This document shows positions 44,750-54,068 of a DNA stretch of 64,000 nucleotides, piece by piece. The stretch is from Streptomyces lanatus (GTDB taxonomy: Bacteria > Actinomycetota > Actinomycetes > Streptomycetales > Streptomycetaceae), in assembly GCF_014655715.1 (NCBI RefSeq), contig NZ_BNBM01000022.1:62001-126000 (forward strand), in the 5' to 3' direction. The notes beneath the pieces were generated by a model. That model ran no database searches and was not told where the DNA came from. It was given only the letters and a program-made list of their open reading frames with translations. The translations under genes were made by a program, and so were the position numbers. Each line of letters starts with the position of its first letter. Position 1 is the stretch's first letter.

Positions 44750-46735
44750 TCACTCGGGCTGAGCGGCCTCCGTCTGCTGCGCCGAGGCATCGATCGCGGC
44801 CAGCGACCTCCGGACCTGGTTACGGTCCGTCGTGTACCAGAAGTCGGGCAGTGACGCCTTCAGATAGCTCCCGTAGCGGGCCGTGGCCAGCCGCTGATCC
44901 AGTACGGCCACGACGCCCCGGTCCCCCGATGCCCGTACGAGGCGTCCAGCACCCTGGGCCATGAGCAGCGCGGCGTGGGTGGCGGCGACCGCCATGAAAC
45001 CGTTGCCGCCGGCTTCCTCCACGGCCTTCTGGCGGGCGCTCATCAGAGGGTCGTCCGGGCGTGGGAACGGGATCTTGTCCATGACGACCAGCTGACAGCT
45101 GGGGCCGGGGACATCGACGCCCTGCCAGAGCGACAGCGTGCCGAACAGGCAGGTCTTCGGGTCGGCCGCGAAGTTCTTGATCAGCTCGCCGAGCGTCTCC
45201 TCGCCCTGGAGGAGGATCGGGTACTCGGGGATGCGGGAGCGGAGCTCCTCGGCGGCCAGCTGGGCGGCTCGCATCGAGGAGAACAGGCCGAGCGTGCGGC
45301 CGCCGGCCGCCTGGATCAGTTCCGTCAGCTCGTCGAGCATGTCCGCGCGATCGCCGTCCCGCGCGGGGCGCGACAGATGCTTGGCGACGTAGAGGATGCC
45401 TTGCTTGGGGTACTCGAAGGGCGAGCCGACATCCAGTCCCTTCCACTGCGGGATGTCGTCGCCCTCCGTCCCCTCCGGCGCGAGTCCCATGGATGCGCCG
45501 ACGCCGTTGAAGTCGCCGCCCAGCTTCAGGGTCGCGGAGGTCAGGACGACGGAGCGGTCCGCGAAGAGCTTCTCCCTCAGCAGGCCCGACACCGACATCG
45601 GGGCCACCCGCAGAGACGCACCGAAACGGTCGTGACGCTCGTACCAGACGACGTCCCACTCCGAACCGTTGGTGATCCGCTCCGCCACGTCGTGCACGGT
45701 CTCGACCGATGCCAGCGCCTGCTTGCGTACCGCGTCCTCGTCCTGCACGGACTTGTCGCGCGTCGCGCCGATCGCGGAGATGACAGTACGGCAGGCGTCG
45801 CGCAGCGCCATGAGCGCGTAGGCGAGATCCTCCGGGATCTCCTCCAGGCGACCCGGCAGCGCCAGCTCCATCAGCCGCTCAAAGCCCTCGGCGGCGGTCT
45901 GGAGCTGGTCGGCGGCCTTCTCATTGACGAGCTTCGCGGCGCGGCGCACGGCACGGTTGACCTGACCGGGAGTGAGTTCGCCGGTGGCGACTCCGGTGAC
46001 CCGCGAGACCAGCTCGTGCGCCTCGTCGACGATCAGGACCTCATGCTGCGGTAGGACCGGGGCGCCCTCGATGGCGTCGATCGCGAGCAGGGCGTGATTG
46101 GTGACGACGACCTCCGCGAGCTTGGCCCGCTCACGGGCCATCTCCGCGAAGCACTCCGCGCCGTAGGCGCACTTCGAGGCGCCGAGGCACTCCCGCGACG
46201 ACACCGACACTTGCGCCCAGGCGCGGTCGGACACACCGGGCGCCAGATCATCACGGTCGCCCGTCTCCGTCTCGTCCGCCCAGTCACGCATCCGTAGCAG
46301 GTCCTGCCCCAGCTTGCTGGTGGGTGCGGCGGCCTCGAACTGGTCGAACAGTCCCTCCTCCTCGTCCTGCGGGACGCCCTCGTGCAACCGGTGCAGACAC
46401 AGGTAGTTCGACCTGCCCTTGAGCATCGCGAACTCGGGGCGACGGCGCAGCAGCGGATGCAGCGCATCCACGGTGCGCGGCAGGTCCCGCTCCACCAGCT
46501 GGCGCTGAAGGGCCAGGGTGGCCGTCGCCACGACGACGCGCTCCCCATGCGCGAGCGCGGGCACGAGGTAGCCCAGTGACTTACCGGTGCCGGTGCCGGC
46601 CTGGACCAGCAGATGAGAGCTGCCGTCGATCGCTTCGGCGACGGATTCGGCCATCGTCACCTGGCCGGGGCGCTCCGTGCCGCCAACGGCAGTGACGGCA
46701 GCATGCAGGAGTTCGGGGAGTGAGGGCTTTGTCAT
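44750..46735 (-). CDS. dinG: DinG/XPD-type ATP-dependent DNA helicase
   Basis: A 661-aa SF2 helicase. Walker A is LLVQAGTGTGKSLGYL, the DEAH box is LIVDEAHELVSRV and motif VI-like AQGAGRLVR. Four cysteines in NYLCLHRL and ECLGASKCAYGAECF probably hold the 4Fe-4S cluster typical of XPD/DinG. It unwinds DNA-RNA and damaged forks. Convergent with lexA; no LexA box was seen directly before its ATG at 46735. Confidence 0.9.
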   Translation of the reverse strand: MTKPSLPELLHAAVTAVGGTERPGQVTMAESVAEAIDGSSHLLVQAGTGTGKSLGYLVPALAHGERVVVATATLALQRQLVERDLPRTVDALHPLLRRRPEFAMLKGRSNYLCLHRLHEGVPQDEEEGLFDQFEAAAPTSKLGQDLLRMRDWADETETGDRDDLAPGVSDRAWAQVSVSSRECLGASKCAYGAECFAEMARERAKLAEVVVTNHALLAIDAIEGAPVLPQHEVLIVDEAHELVSRVTGVATGELTPGQVNRAVRRAAKLVNEKAADQLQTAAEGFERLMELALPGRLEEIPEDLAYALMALRDACRTVISAIGATRDKSVQDEDAVRKQALASVETVHDVAERITNGSEWDVVWYERHDRFGASLRVAPMSVSGLLREKLFADRSVVLTSATLKLGGDFNGVGASMGLAPEGTEGDDIPQWKGLDVGSPFEYPKQGILYVAKHLSRPARDGDRADMLDELTELIQAAGGRTLGLFSSMRAAQLAAEELRSRIPEYPILLQGEETLGELIKNFAADPKTCLFGTLSLWQGVDVPGPSCQLVVMDKIPFPRPDDPLMSARQKAVEEAGGNGFMAVAATHAALLMAQGAGRLVRASGDRGVVAVLDQRLATARYGSYLKASLPDFWYTTDRNQVRRSLAAIDASAQQTEAAQPE

Positions 46736-47124
46736 AGCGCGACCACCCTACGGCCCGGCACTGACAATCGGGCCACGCCGGTGGGGACGGGGGCCGGATC
46801 AGGACTGGGAGCTCTTCACGTGGGGATCGGGGCGCTTCGGGTGGACATGGGATCCGTTCGGTTGAGATCAGGGACAAGGCGACGTGAGGTCGAGGGGAGG
46901 GCCGATTGTGACCGATGTGGGCCGGCGGTGGTCCATGGATGGGTCTAGGCGTGGGGTCGGGGGTGAGGTGGGGCGGAGGCGCCATTGCCCCTCACTTGCA
47001 CGATACGAACCGCGCGATCCCTCGATCGCGGCAGAGATCGACTCGACCGGAATTCGGTTCGCCGGAGGTGGGAACCGGATCGGCGCGAGCGGTGTACCAA
47101 AAGTGATGATGCCGCGACGCGGCG
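46736..47124. other. Intergenic region between dinG and the siderophore locus
   Basis: 389 bp with no supported gene; G-rich, purine-biased on the plus strand over about 46780-46980. It contains a perfect inverted repeat CGCGATC-CCTC-GATCGCG (47013-47030) and a small hairpin just after the acyltransferase stop (47112-47124) that may end siderophore operon transcription. Confidence 0.45.
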
Positions 47125-48018
47125 TCACAGCAGGTGTCGCAGGCTCCTGTCTTTGATCATGAGGGCCGCCCGCTTTACGGGCAGCTCGATCTCGACGGAG
47201 AAGCGGAAGCCTGCGGTCAGGAAAGCAGCCACGGAGGGGGTGTTGCGAATGTCGGGTTCGGCGACGATACGAGCGCAGGCGGGCCGGTTGTCGAGGGCGA
47301 GGTCGGCGACGGCTCGGAGCAGGGTTCCACCGAGTCCTCGCCCACGGTCACCGAGGCCCCCGATAAGGAGATGGACTCCAATGTCATGGGGCCGAGCCGG
47401 GTAGTGGCGAGCCAGCGGGTCGAGGTCGGCCCGGTAGATCTCCCAGTAACTCATCGGCGTGCCCTCCAGCAGGCCCATACAGGGGACGCTGCGTCCATCC
47501 CCGTGGAGCTGGGAGTGCAGGTGCTCCTCGGTCGCGTTCTGGGATCCGGCGAGGCCCCAGAAAGCAGTGACGGCGGGGTCGTTCATCCAACGGCTGATGA
47601 TCGAAAGGTCTCTTTCGATCCGCACGGGGACAAGGTGCAGCACGCCGGCCGACGTGCTGACCGGTCCCCAGTCGGCGACTTCGCCGAGCAGATCGGTGTC
47701 CTTCGGGACGGCGGAGGCAGGCACGCCGATGCCGGTGTTCAGGCTTCGCTCCGCGCCGATGCCGGTGTCCTCGGCACCGGCATGCTCCGCACCGGACGAC
47801 GCCGTGCCGGAAGGCTCCGTGCCGATGTCGTTCGCGAAGAAGGCGCGGAATTCGTCGGGCAGGCGCAGGTCCAGCGTGTCCTCGATGTCTGCGCCCGCGT
47901 CGGCTGCCGGGTGCCGCGCAGCGTGGCCGCGGTCCTCGCGAGCACTCGGGCTCGTCTTGATGCCGATCTCGGTGCCCGGGGCGAAACCTGCGTTGGCAGT
48001 CGCGTCGGTGGGAGGCAC
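47125..48018 (-). CDS. Siderophore acyltransferase, GNAT family (AlcB/IucB-like)
   Basis: A 297-aa protein. A polar N-terminal part (1-120) rich in Ala/Gly/Glu/Asp precedes the acetyl-CoA-dependent domain: VPVRIERDLSIISRWMND, AFWGLAG, SYWEIYRADLDPLARHYPAR, the acetyl-CoA loop GGLGDRGRGLGGTLLRAV, and RIVAEPDIRNTPSVAAFLTA, as in hydroxamate siderophore acyltransferases. It should acylate an amine or hydroxylamine of the siderophore precursor. GTG 48018 follows GAGGAG, 39 bp after the synthetase gene; same operon. Confidence 0.88.
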   Translation of the reverse strand: MPPTDATANAGFAPGTEIGIKTSPSAREDRGHAARHPAADAGADIEDTLDLRLPDEFRAFFANDIGTEPSGTASSGAEHAGAEDTGIGAERSLNTGIGVPASAVPKDTDLLGEVADWGPVSTSAGVLHLVPVRIERDLSIISRWMNDPAVTAFWGLAGSQNATEEHLHSQLHGDGRSVPCMGLLEGTPMSYWEIYRADLDPLARHYPARPHDIGVHLLIGGLGDRGRGLGGTLLRAVADLALDNRPACARIVAEPDIRNTPSVAAFLTAGFRFSVEIELPVKRAALMIKDRSLRHLL

Positions 48019-48057
48019 GGGGACGCTCCTCTCAGGAGGCGGGGTGAGTCATGTTCC

Positions 48058-50169
48058 TCAGGAATGAAGGGGGTTGGCGATGGTGACGTAGACGGACTGG
48101 GTGTCGACGGGGCCGACGAGTTCGTCGAGGCCGTGCAGCCGGGTCAGGAGGTTGGCCTTGCAGCGCAGGACCGGTGAGTCGAGCAGATGGGCAGGCAGTG
48201 ATGTGCGTAGCCGGGCGGGACCGGAGGCCACTTCGCCGAGGAAGCGGCGGAAGGCGGCGAGCAGCAGTTGTTCGTCGGCGAGATGCTGGGAGCCGAAGGC
48301 ACCGATGAGACCAAGCACGTTGTTGATCGCGAGGTAATACGCGAAGCGCTCGTCGGTGACCTCGTCCGAGACGAAGGTGTCGCTGCGCTCGCCGATGCCG
48401 TGGAGCCGCGTGTCGAGTTCTGCGCGCCGGGACTCGCGGAAGTAGTAGCCCTGGTTGTCCCGGTACCGGCCGCCTGCGGGCCAGCCGTCGCTGTCCAGCA
48501 GAAGCAGCGTGTTCTGCTGGTGCGCCTCCAGGGCGACTCCGGCCTCGGCATCCAGCCACAGCACTGGGCGAACGACGTGTTCGAGGTAGCGCAGGAACCA
48601 CTCGGCGGCAACGGCCCCTCGTGATCGTCCCGTGCGGGCTGCGAGATGGGTGACCAGCTCGGCCAGGCGGGACCGCAAGGGCTCCCGGTCCGAGCGGGGG
48701 CGGGCCGTAGACGTGCCGGATTGCGGGACGTGCGGGAGAGGTGAGACGAGGCCGGCCACACACGACACGTCGTCGGTGGGCCGGAAGGGGTTGTGCCGGA
48801 TCATCACGTCGAGACCGGGCACAGGGTCACCGTCGAGCCCATCGACGGCGAGCCAGGCAGGGTCGCGAACGATGTCGAATGCCGGGTGCGCGGCCTGCCA
48901 ATGCGTCGAGAGACCACTGCGCAGGAGTCGGTGGACCTCCACTCCGCGATGCAGCTCTTTGCGGAGGTTCTCACGACGGGAGTTGGTGATGCGCAGGCCC
49001 AACGACAGCTTGAGCATGGCAGGGGCCTGGGACCTGTGGACGGTACGTACGGAGGAGGTGGGATGCCATGGGGCGCCGTGGGCACTGAGGTCGACCAGCA
49101 GTCCGGCGTCGAGGAGAGATGCGACTTCTGGACGGTGCCGGATCTCACGTAGCTGCCAAGGGTGTAGGGGCAAGGCTGCGTAGCTGCCGGGCAGCGGGAG
49201 GTCGGGGCCGGCGAGTCGGGCCGTGAGCTGGGGCGCGGGGATGACACGGCCGCGTTCGGTCCATGCCGAGTCGGTGGCGAGAAGGGAGGGAGCGACAGCC
49301 AGCCAGTGCAGAGGGAAGCAGCCGCGCAACTCGGGTGAGTACAGCCATGCTTCGGCCTCGGAGAGACCCTCGCGACTCTTCGGTGTGGGGTGGAGCGGGT
49401 GTCCGAGGAGGAGTGCCTGCTCGGCTGTGAGGAAGAGGTCGGGGCCGTCGGCCGCCTTCTCTCGCCGCTCCCTGATGAACGTGGCGGTTCGCTGGGCGGA
49501 GTCGGCGACGCGGGCGACGAGCTCGGTGGCGGCCGACATGACGGGACTGGTGACGGATGTGGGCTTTGGCGCGGAGGAGGTCTCGGATCCAGCGGAAGTC
49601 CTGGACTCGCCATCATGCGCCGAGGCGGAAGGAGCAGGAGCGGCATCGGAGGTGAGGATGGCGGTGGGCGTGAGGGCGGAGGTGGCGTCGCCACCGGGAG
49701 GCGCCGAGCGCGAGGTCGCCTCTCGTGTGAGTAGTGCGGCGAGGGTGACGGCGTCGATGGGCGGGGGCTCGTCCGGGGCGGCGGCCAGGCGCGGGAGGCC
49801 GAAGCGGTGCCAGCCCGTGGGTGACCAGTAGTGGACCGGGACCAGCAGGGTCGTGCCAGTGGCGGGCAGCGGAATACGGAGGATCCCGTTGCGGAGTGAC
49901 GTGACGCCTGTCTCGCGTACCCAGCAGCGGAGCAGGTTCTCCACGGCTGCGGCGTGGGCTGCGGTGTGCGGGTCCGGGTGTTCCAGCAGGTCGGAGGTGA
50001 GGCCGTGCAGGCGCTCAAGGGCCGGGGCTCCGGCCTGGGTCGGTGTGCGGACCGGTACCTGTGCGGTCGTCGGCGGCTCCTCCTGGGGGAGGCGTGCGAC
50101 GGAGGAGTCGCGCTGCAGGAGGTGCGGATGAATGTCGGGGCGGCCGTCCGTGGTGGGGGTGCTGTTCAA
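48058..50169 (-). CDS. NRPS-independent siderophore synthetase (IucA/IucC family)
   Basis: A 703-aa synthetase that joins a carboxylic acid (often citrate) to an amine or hydroxylamine through an acyl-adenylate. The ATP motif LLGHPLHPTPKSREG is at about 255-267, with LKLSLGLRITNSRREN and the C-terminal FhuF-like iron-transport part. An unusual Ala/Ser/Thr/Pro-rich insert lies at about 151-212. TTG 50169 follows AGAGGA. Only one such synthetase is present, so a symmetric two-step product would need it to act twice or a partner elsewhere. Confidence 0.9.
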   Translation of the reverse strand: MNSTPTTDGRPDIHPHLLQRDSSVARLPQEEPPTTAQVPVRTPTQAGAPALERLHGLTSDLLEHPDPHTAAHAAAVENLLRCWVRETGVTSLRNGILRIPLPATGTTLLVPVHYWSPTGWHRFGLPRLAAAPDEPPPIDAVTLAALLTREATSRSAPPGGDATSALTPTAILTSDAAPAPSASAHDGESRTSAGSETSSAPKPTSVTSPVMSAATELVARVADSAQRTATFIRERREKAADGPDLFLTAEQALLLGHPLHPTPKSREGLSEAEAWLYSPELRGCFPLHWLAVAPSLLATDSAWTERGRVIPAPQLTARLAGPDLPLPGSYAALPLHPWQLREIRHRPEVASLLDAGLLVDLSAHGAPWHPTSSVRTVHRSQAPAMLKLSLGLRITNSRRENLRKELHRGVEVHRLLRSGLSTHWQAAHPAFDIVRDPAWLAVDGLDGDPVPGLDVMIRHNPFRPTDDVSCVAGLVSPLPHVPQSGTSTARPRSDREPLRSRLAELVTHLAARTGRSRGAVAAEWFLRYLEHVVRPVLWLDAEAGVALEAHQQNTLLLLDSDGWPAGGRYRDNQGYYFRESRRAELDTRLHGIGERSDTFVSDEVTDERFAYYLAINNVLGLIGAFGSQHLADEQLLLAAFRRFLGEVASGPARLRTSLPAHLLDSPVLRCKANLLTRLHGLDELVGPVDTQSVYVTIANPLHS

Positions 50170-50419
50170 GGCTGGTCCTCTTGGCGTGGTTCTGGCTCGT
50201 GCGGCGACGGCGGCCGTATCGCGGTGAGGGGGATGGGTTGGAGTGGGCCGCGTTCCGAAGGTGCGCTTGGAGGGGGTGTGTCAGTTGGAGGCGAGGTGTC
50301 GAGGGGGCTTGATGGTTCGGTTGGGGGTGAGCGGTTGCTCGGGGAGGCGTCGGCTGACGGGTGACGATCCGAAGGACGGGGTCTGCGTGCACGCCGGCGC
50401 GCCTGCGTCGACTGCCGGG

Positions 50420-52258
50420 CTATCGCGCCCGCTCGGCACGATCGGCGCGGTCGGCACTCTCGTCGTGGTCTGCGCGATCAGCGCTCTCATCGCGATCGGC
50501 GCGGTCAGCGCTGTCGTCGAGATCAGCGCTCCCGTCGAGATCGCCGTGCTCACCGTGCCCGCCATGCTCGGCACGATCCGCGCGGTCGCTGTGCCGGGCC
50601 TGCCCCGGGTGCGGAAGGTGCAGCCGGCCGTGGCTCCGGTCGGGCCCGGTCTTGCCGCGGGACACCGCGTCCACCGCGTCGGCAAGTCGATCGAGCACCG
50701 CGGACGCCTGCTCGTCGCTGATGGTCAGGGGCGGAAGGAGGCGTACGACACTGGAGTGACGGCCGCCGAGTTCGACGATCAGGCCACGTCGCAGGCACTC
50801 GCGCTGGATGGCTGCCGCGAGTTCGGGTGCGGCTGGGCGAGGGGAGCGTGCCGGGTCCCTCTGCACCGCCGCTGCCGTCCCCGCCCCTCCGCCGGCGCGG
50901 GCGAGGCCCATCGGCGGACTCCCAGCGCTCCGGGTCGGATCGAGTGCCCCGGGCGCTCCGACTCCGGCTCCAGGCCAACCCGGTTCCAGCGAGGCCCCCG
51001 GCGCCGACTGGTCAGCAGCTCCTCCGTGCCGGCCCGAAGCGGTGAGCCCATCGAACCCCTCCTCGGGCGCCCAGACCGCCGACTGCTTCTCATCCCGCTC
51101 AGGTTCGGCCTCCGGCTCCACCACCTCGACCCCGATCATCAACCCCCTCCCCCGCACATCCCCGATGCAGGCGTACTCCCCCGCGAGTCCCTGAAGTTGG
51201 TGGAGCATCCGCGAGCCCAGTTCGGCCGCGCGCTCGGCGAGGCGGTTCTCTCGGACGTAGGCGAGCGTGGCCGTGCCGGCGGCCATGGCGAGTTGGTTGC
51301 CGCGGAAGGTGCCTGCGTGGGCTCCGGGTTGCCAGGCGTCGAGGTCGTCGCGGTAGACGATGACGGCAAGAGGCAGGCTGCCCCCGATGGCCTTGGAGAG
51401 GACCATGACATCGGGTGTGACGCCACTGTGCTCCACGGCCCAGAAGGATCCGGTACGCCCGACTCCTGTCTGGACCTCGTCGGCGATCAAGGGGATGGAG
51501 CGGTCGGCCGTGATCTGCCGCATACGCCGCAGCCACCCGTCCGGCGCGGGGATCACTCCGCCCTCGCCCTGGACGGGTTCGAGAATCATCCCGGCCGGGC
51601 GCCGGACGCCCGACTTGGGGTCGTCGAGGACGGACTCGGTCCAGCGGGCTGCGAGTTCGGCGCCGCGTTCGCCGCCGATGCCGAAGGGGCAGCGGTAGTC
51701 CTGCGGGTAGGGGAGGCGCGCGACCCGTACGTCGAAGGCGCCCCCGGAGGCTTCGAGCGCTCCGGCGGTCATGCCGTGGTAGGCGCCGCTGAAGGCGAGG
51801 ATTCCGGTGCGGCCGGTCGCGGCTCGGACGAGCTTGAAGGCGGCTTCCACCGCGTCGGTGCCGGCCGGTCCGCAGAACTGCACCCGGGCGTTGTCGGCGA
51901 GACCGGGCGGCAGGGTGCGGAACAGCTCGGTGATGAAGTCGTCCTTGACGGGTGTCGCCAGGTCGAGGACATGCAGGGGGGCACCGGAGTCGAGGACCCC
52001 GCGGATGGCCTCCAGGACCACGGGATGGTTGTGTCCGAGCGCCAACGTTCCTGCACCGGAGAGGCAGTCCAGATAGCGGCTGCCGTCCGCACCCTCGATG
52101 GTCAGCCCTCGTGCTCGCACCGGCACGATCGGCAGGGCACGTGCGTAGGTGCGCGCCGCCGACTCGCGCGCCGACTGACGGCGAAGGATGCCCTCGTGTA
52201 CGGCACCCACCCCCGCCGACTCGGACATACCCCCGCGCACAGATTCGGTCACGGCCAT
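50420..52258 (-). CDS. Class III (diaminobutyrate-type) aminotransferase of the siderophore locus
   Basis: A 612-aa PLP enzyme. The core matches diaminobutyrate-2-oxoglutarate transaminases: GHNHPVVLEAI, FCGPAGTDAVEAAFKL, DEVQTGVGRTG and PLP-lysine Lys289 in MVLSKAIGGSLPL. Unlike normal members (about 420-450 aa) it has a Gly/Ala/Pro insert of about 97 residues (381-477) inside the small domain and a charged tail (536-612) ending in 9-residue repeats. It should supply L-2,4-diaminobutyrate or a related diamine. No decarboxylase is near. ATG 52258 has GGGAGGA 9 bp upstream; GTG 52252 is possible. Confidence 0.85.
   Translation of the reverse strand: MAVTESVRGGMSESAGVGAVHEGILRRQSARESAARTYARALPIVPVRARGLTIEGADGSRYLDCLSGAGTLALGHNHPVVLEAIRGVLDSGAPLHVLDLATPVKDDFITELFRTLPPGLADNARVQFCGPAGTDAVEAAFKLVRAATGRTGILAFSGAYHGMTAGALEASGGAFDVRVARLPYPQDYRCPFGIGGERGAELAARWTESVLDDPKSGVRRPAGMILEPVQGEGGVIPAPDGWLRRMRQITADRSIPLIADEVQTGVGRTGSFWAVEHSGVTPDVMVLSKAIGGSLPLAVIVYRDDLDAWQPGAHAGTFRGNQLAMAAGTATLAYVRENRLAERAAELGSRMLHQLQGLAGEYACIGDVRGRGLMIGVEVVEPEAEPERDEKQSAVWAPEEGFDGLTASGRHGGAADQSAPGASLEPGWPGAGVGAPGALDPTRSAGSPPMGLARAGGGAGTAAAVQRDPARSPRPAAPELAAAIQRECLRRGLIVELGGRHSSVVRLLPPLTISDEQASAVLDRLADAVDAVSRGKTGPDRSHGRLHLPHPGQARHSDRADRAEHGGHGEHGDLDGSADLDDSADRADRDESADRADHDESADRADRAERAR
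50447..50533 (-). repeat. 27-bp coding repeats at the aminotransferase C-terminus
   Basis: About three imperfect in-frame 27-bp units encode DSADRADR(D/H)E repeats. Such strings of Asp/Arg/Ala are highly charged and unlikely to fold alone. Copy number could vary by slippage. Confidence 0.75.
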
Positions 52259-52829
52259 GGCTCCCTGTCCTCCCGCTGTCCAGGGGCGAGCAGGTCTCTC
52301 GCATCCTCGCCCGACCCGACATACGAAGCCCCGCGAGCGTCCACTCGAAACTCCGGGGAACTGGGCACGGGGGACCGCACACGGGTGGCGGACCCCCACG
52401 GCTACCAACCGTGGACCGTTCGCCCGGTTACGGGTTGCTTCAAGATCCTTGCCGAGACAAAACCGTCGCGGGCGCGGCCACGACCCGAGGTGCGGATGTG
52501 GCCGAGGAACACGGTGTCGTGGAGGCCGGTACGCCACGGGACGGCGCCGCTGCGAGGGCCGTTCGCAGGACCTGTTCGGCGCCCGGCCCTCACCCCGGAC
52601 GCGAGCTGTCGCCTTCGTCGCACCTGGCGGCAGCCAATACCTGGACGCCCGAGGAGGGCAGGCCCACGTACACGGCACTACGGCCACGTCCCTGCGCCTC
52701 GGTGAGGCCGCCCCGACGGTCGGCACGTCGACGTGTCCCAGATCCCGGACCGACCCAGAAAGCTCGAGTTCCCGACCACGGTCAGCGCACCCAGTCGGCA
52801 GAAATAGGGAGGTGCGCTAAGTTTCCGCC
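52259..52829. other. Divergent region between siderophore operon and AraC-type regulator gene
   Basis: 571 bp with no believable gene. No good iron box was found: the nearest stretch, near 52810-52822, is one base short and poorly matched. TAAGTT (52818-52823) lies 6 bp before the regulator GTG and could be the -10 of a leaderless transcript. The siderophore promoter was not located. Confidence 0.4.
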
Positions 52830-53840
52830 GTGAAGCGACATGTGGTGGCCGTGGCTGTGGCGGATGGTGCCCCGACGCTCGAACTGGCGGTTCCCTGCGA
52901 GGTGTTCGGTATCGATCGCAGTGATCTGGTCGACCCCTGGTACGAGTTGCGGTTGTGTGCCGCACAGCCGGGGCCGCTGCGTACGGCGGCGGGGCTCATC
53001 GTGCCCACCTCGGACGGGCTGGACCGACTGGGCGAGGCCGACACCGTGGTCGTGGCCGCGTGTTCCCGGGCCGTACAGCTCGATCCCTCCGCCGACCTGC
53101 TGGAAGCCGTGCGCCGGGCTCATGAGCTGGGTCGTCGCATCGTCTCCATCTGCTCCGGCGCGTATGTGCTGGCCGCGGCGGGGCTGCTGGACGGGCGGCG
53201 GGCCACGGCGCACTGGATGAGCGCGATGGACTTCACGCATCGGTTCCCCGACGTCGACTTCGACCCGGCCTCCCTCTATATCCAGGACGGCACGATCCTC
53301 ACCTCGGCCGGCACGGGATCCGCCATCGATCTCTGTCTCCATCTGGTCCGGCAGGACCACGGCTCGGCGGTGGCCAACGAGGTGGCCCGGCGTATGGTCG
53401 TCCCACCTCACCGTGAGGGCGGACAGGCCCAGTACGCGCGGCCGCCGGTCCGGGTGCGCAAGGCGAGCGACACCCTGGCGCCGGTTCTGGAATGGGCCCG
53501 CCGCCATCTGCACGAGCAGTTGACGGTGCCTCAATTGGCGCGGGAGGCGGGGTTGAGCGAGCGCACGTTCGCCCGCCGGTTCCGCGAGACGTTCGGTACG
53601 ACGCCGCTGCAGTGGATCCTGCAGGAACGCGTCCGGCTCGCTCAGGAGTTGCTGGAGACGACGGACGACGCCGTCGAGAGCGTGGCGCAGCGCACCGGGT
53701 TCGGTGGCGCCACCAACCTTCGGTACCACTTCGGTCGGCTCACCGGGGTGTCGCCGCAGACATACCGTCACGTCTTCCGCCATCGCACGGCACAACAGCG
53801 GCGCGCGGGCTGGGCAGAAGAGATGCCGTCGGAGAGGTGA
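52830..53840 (+). CDS. GATase1-like plus AraC HTH regulator (GlxA/FtrA group)
   Basis: A 336-aa protein. The N-terminal DJ-1/PfpI-type domain (about 1-185) has IVSICSGAYVLAAAGLLDGR with the Cys elbow, and the C-terminal AraC domain (about 220-320) has VPQLAREAGLSERTFARRFR and GGATNLRYHFGRLTGVSPQT. Such regulators often govern nitrogen compound or polyamine metabolism. Divergent from the siderophore operon, so it is a candidate regulator of it, by position only. GTG 52830; no ribosome site. Confidence 0.9.
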   Translation: MKRHVVAVAVADGAPTLELAVPCEVFGIDRSDLVDPWYELRLCAAQPGPLRTAAGLIVPTSDGLDRLGEADTVVVAACSRAVQLDPSADLLEAVRRAHELGRRIVSICSGAYVLAAAGLLDGRRATAHWMSAMDFTHRFPDVDFDPASLYIQDGTILTSAGTGSAIDLCLHLVRQDHGSAVANEVARRMVVPPHREGGQAQYARPPVRVRKASDTLAPVLEWARRHLHEQLTVPQLAREAGLSERTFARRFRETFGTTPLQWILQERVRLAQELLETTDDAVESVAQRTGFGGATNLRYHFGRLTGVSPQTYRHVFRHRTAQQRRAGWAEEMPSER

Positions 53841-54068
53841 GATCGGCGGTGTTCCGGACAAGTTGCCAGCTCAGGCAGCCCGTAGCGAAACCGTTGCCGT
53901 TCTGTCGGTGCTCCCCCACAGCGAGCGCATAGTGTGTGGTGCCGTCCAACTCGCTGCGCCGACGCACCCTGACAGCCCGCATGACCAGCAGGTGATCAAG
54001 AAGAGTCATCAGCGGAAAGTCATGGCCGCCGCAGCGCCAAGTACCGTCACTCCAGGGGGAGTCAGATC

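Noticed and set aside
47013..47030. CGCGATC-CCTC-GATCGCG as a siderophore operon operator
   Set aside because: It lies downstream of the operon's last gene and upstream of nothing on the plus strand, so an operator role is unlikely.
50447..50533. Possible CRISPR or satellite array
   Set aside because: The 27-bp units are contiguous, in frame and without spacers, so they are coding repeats.
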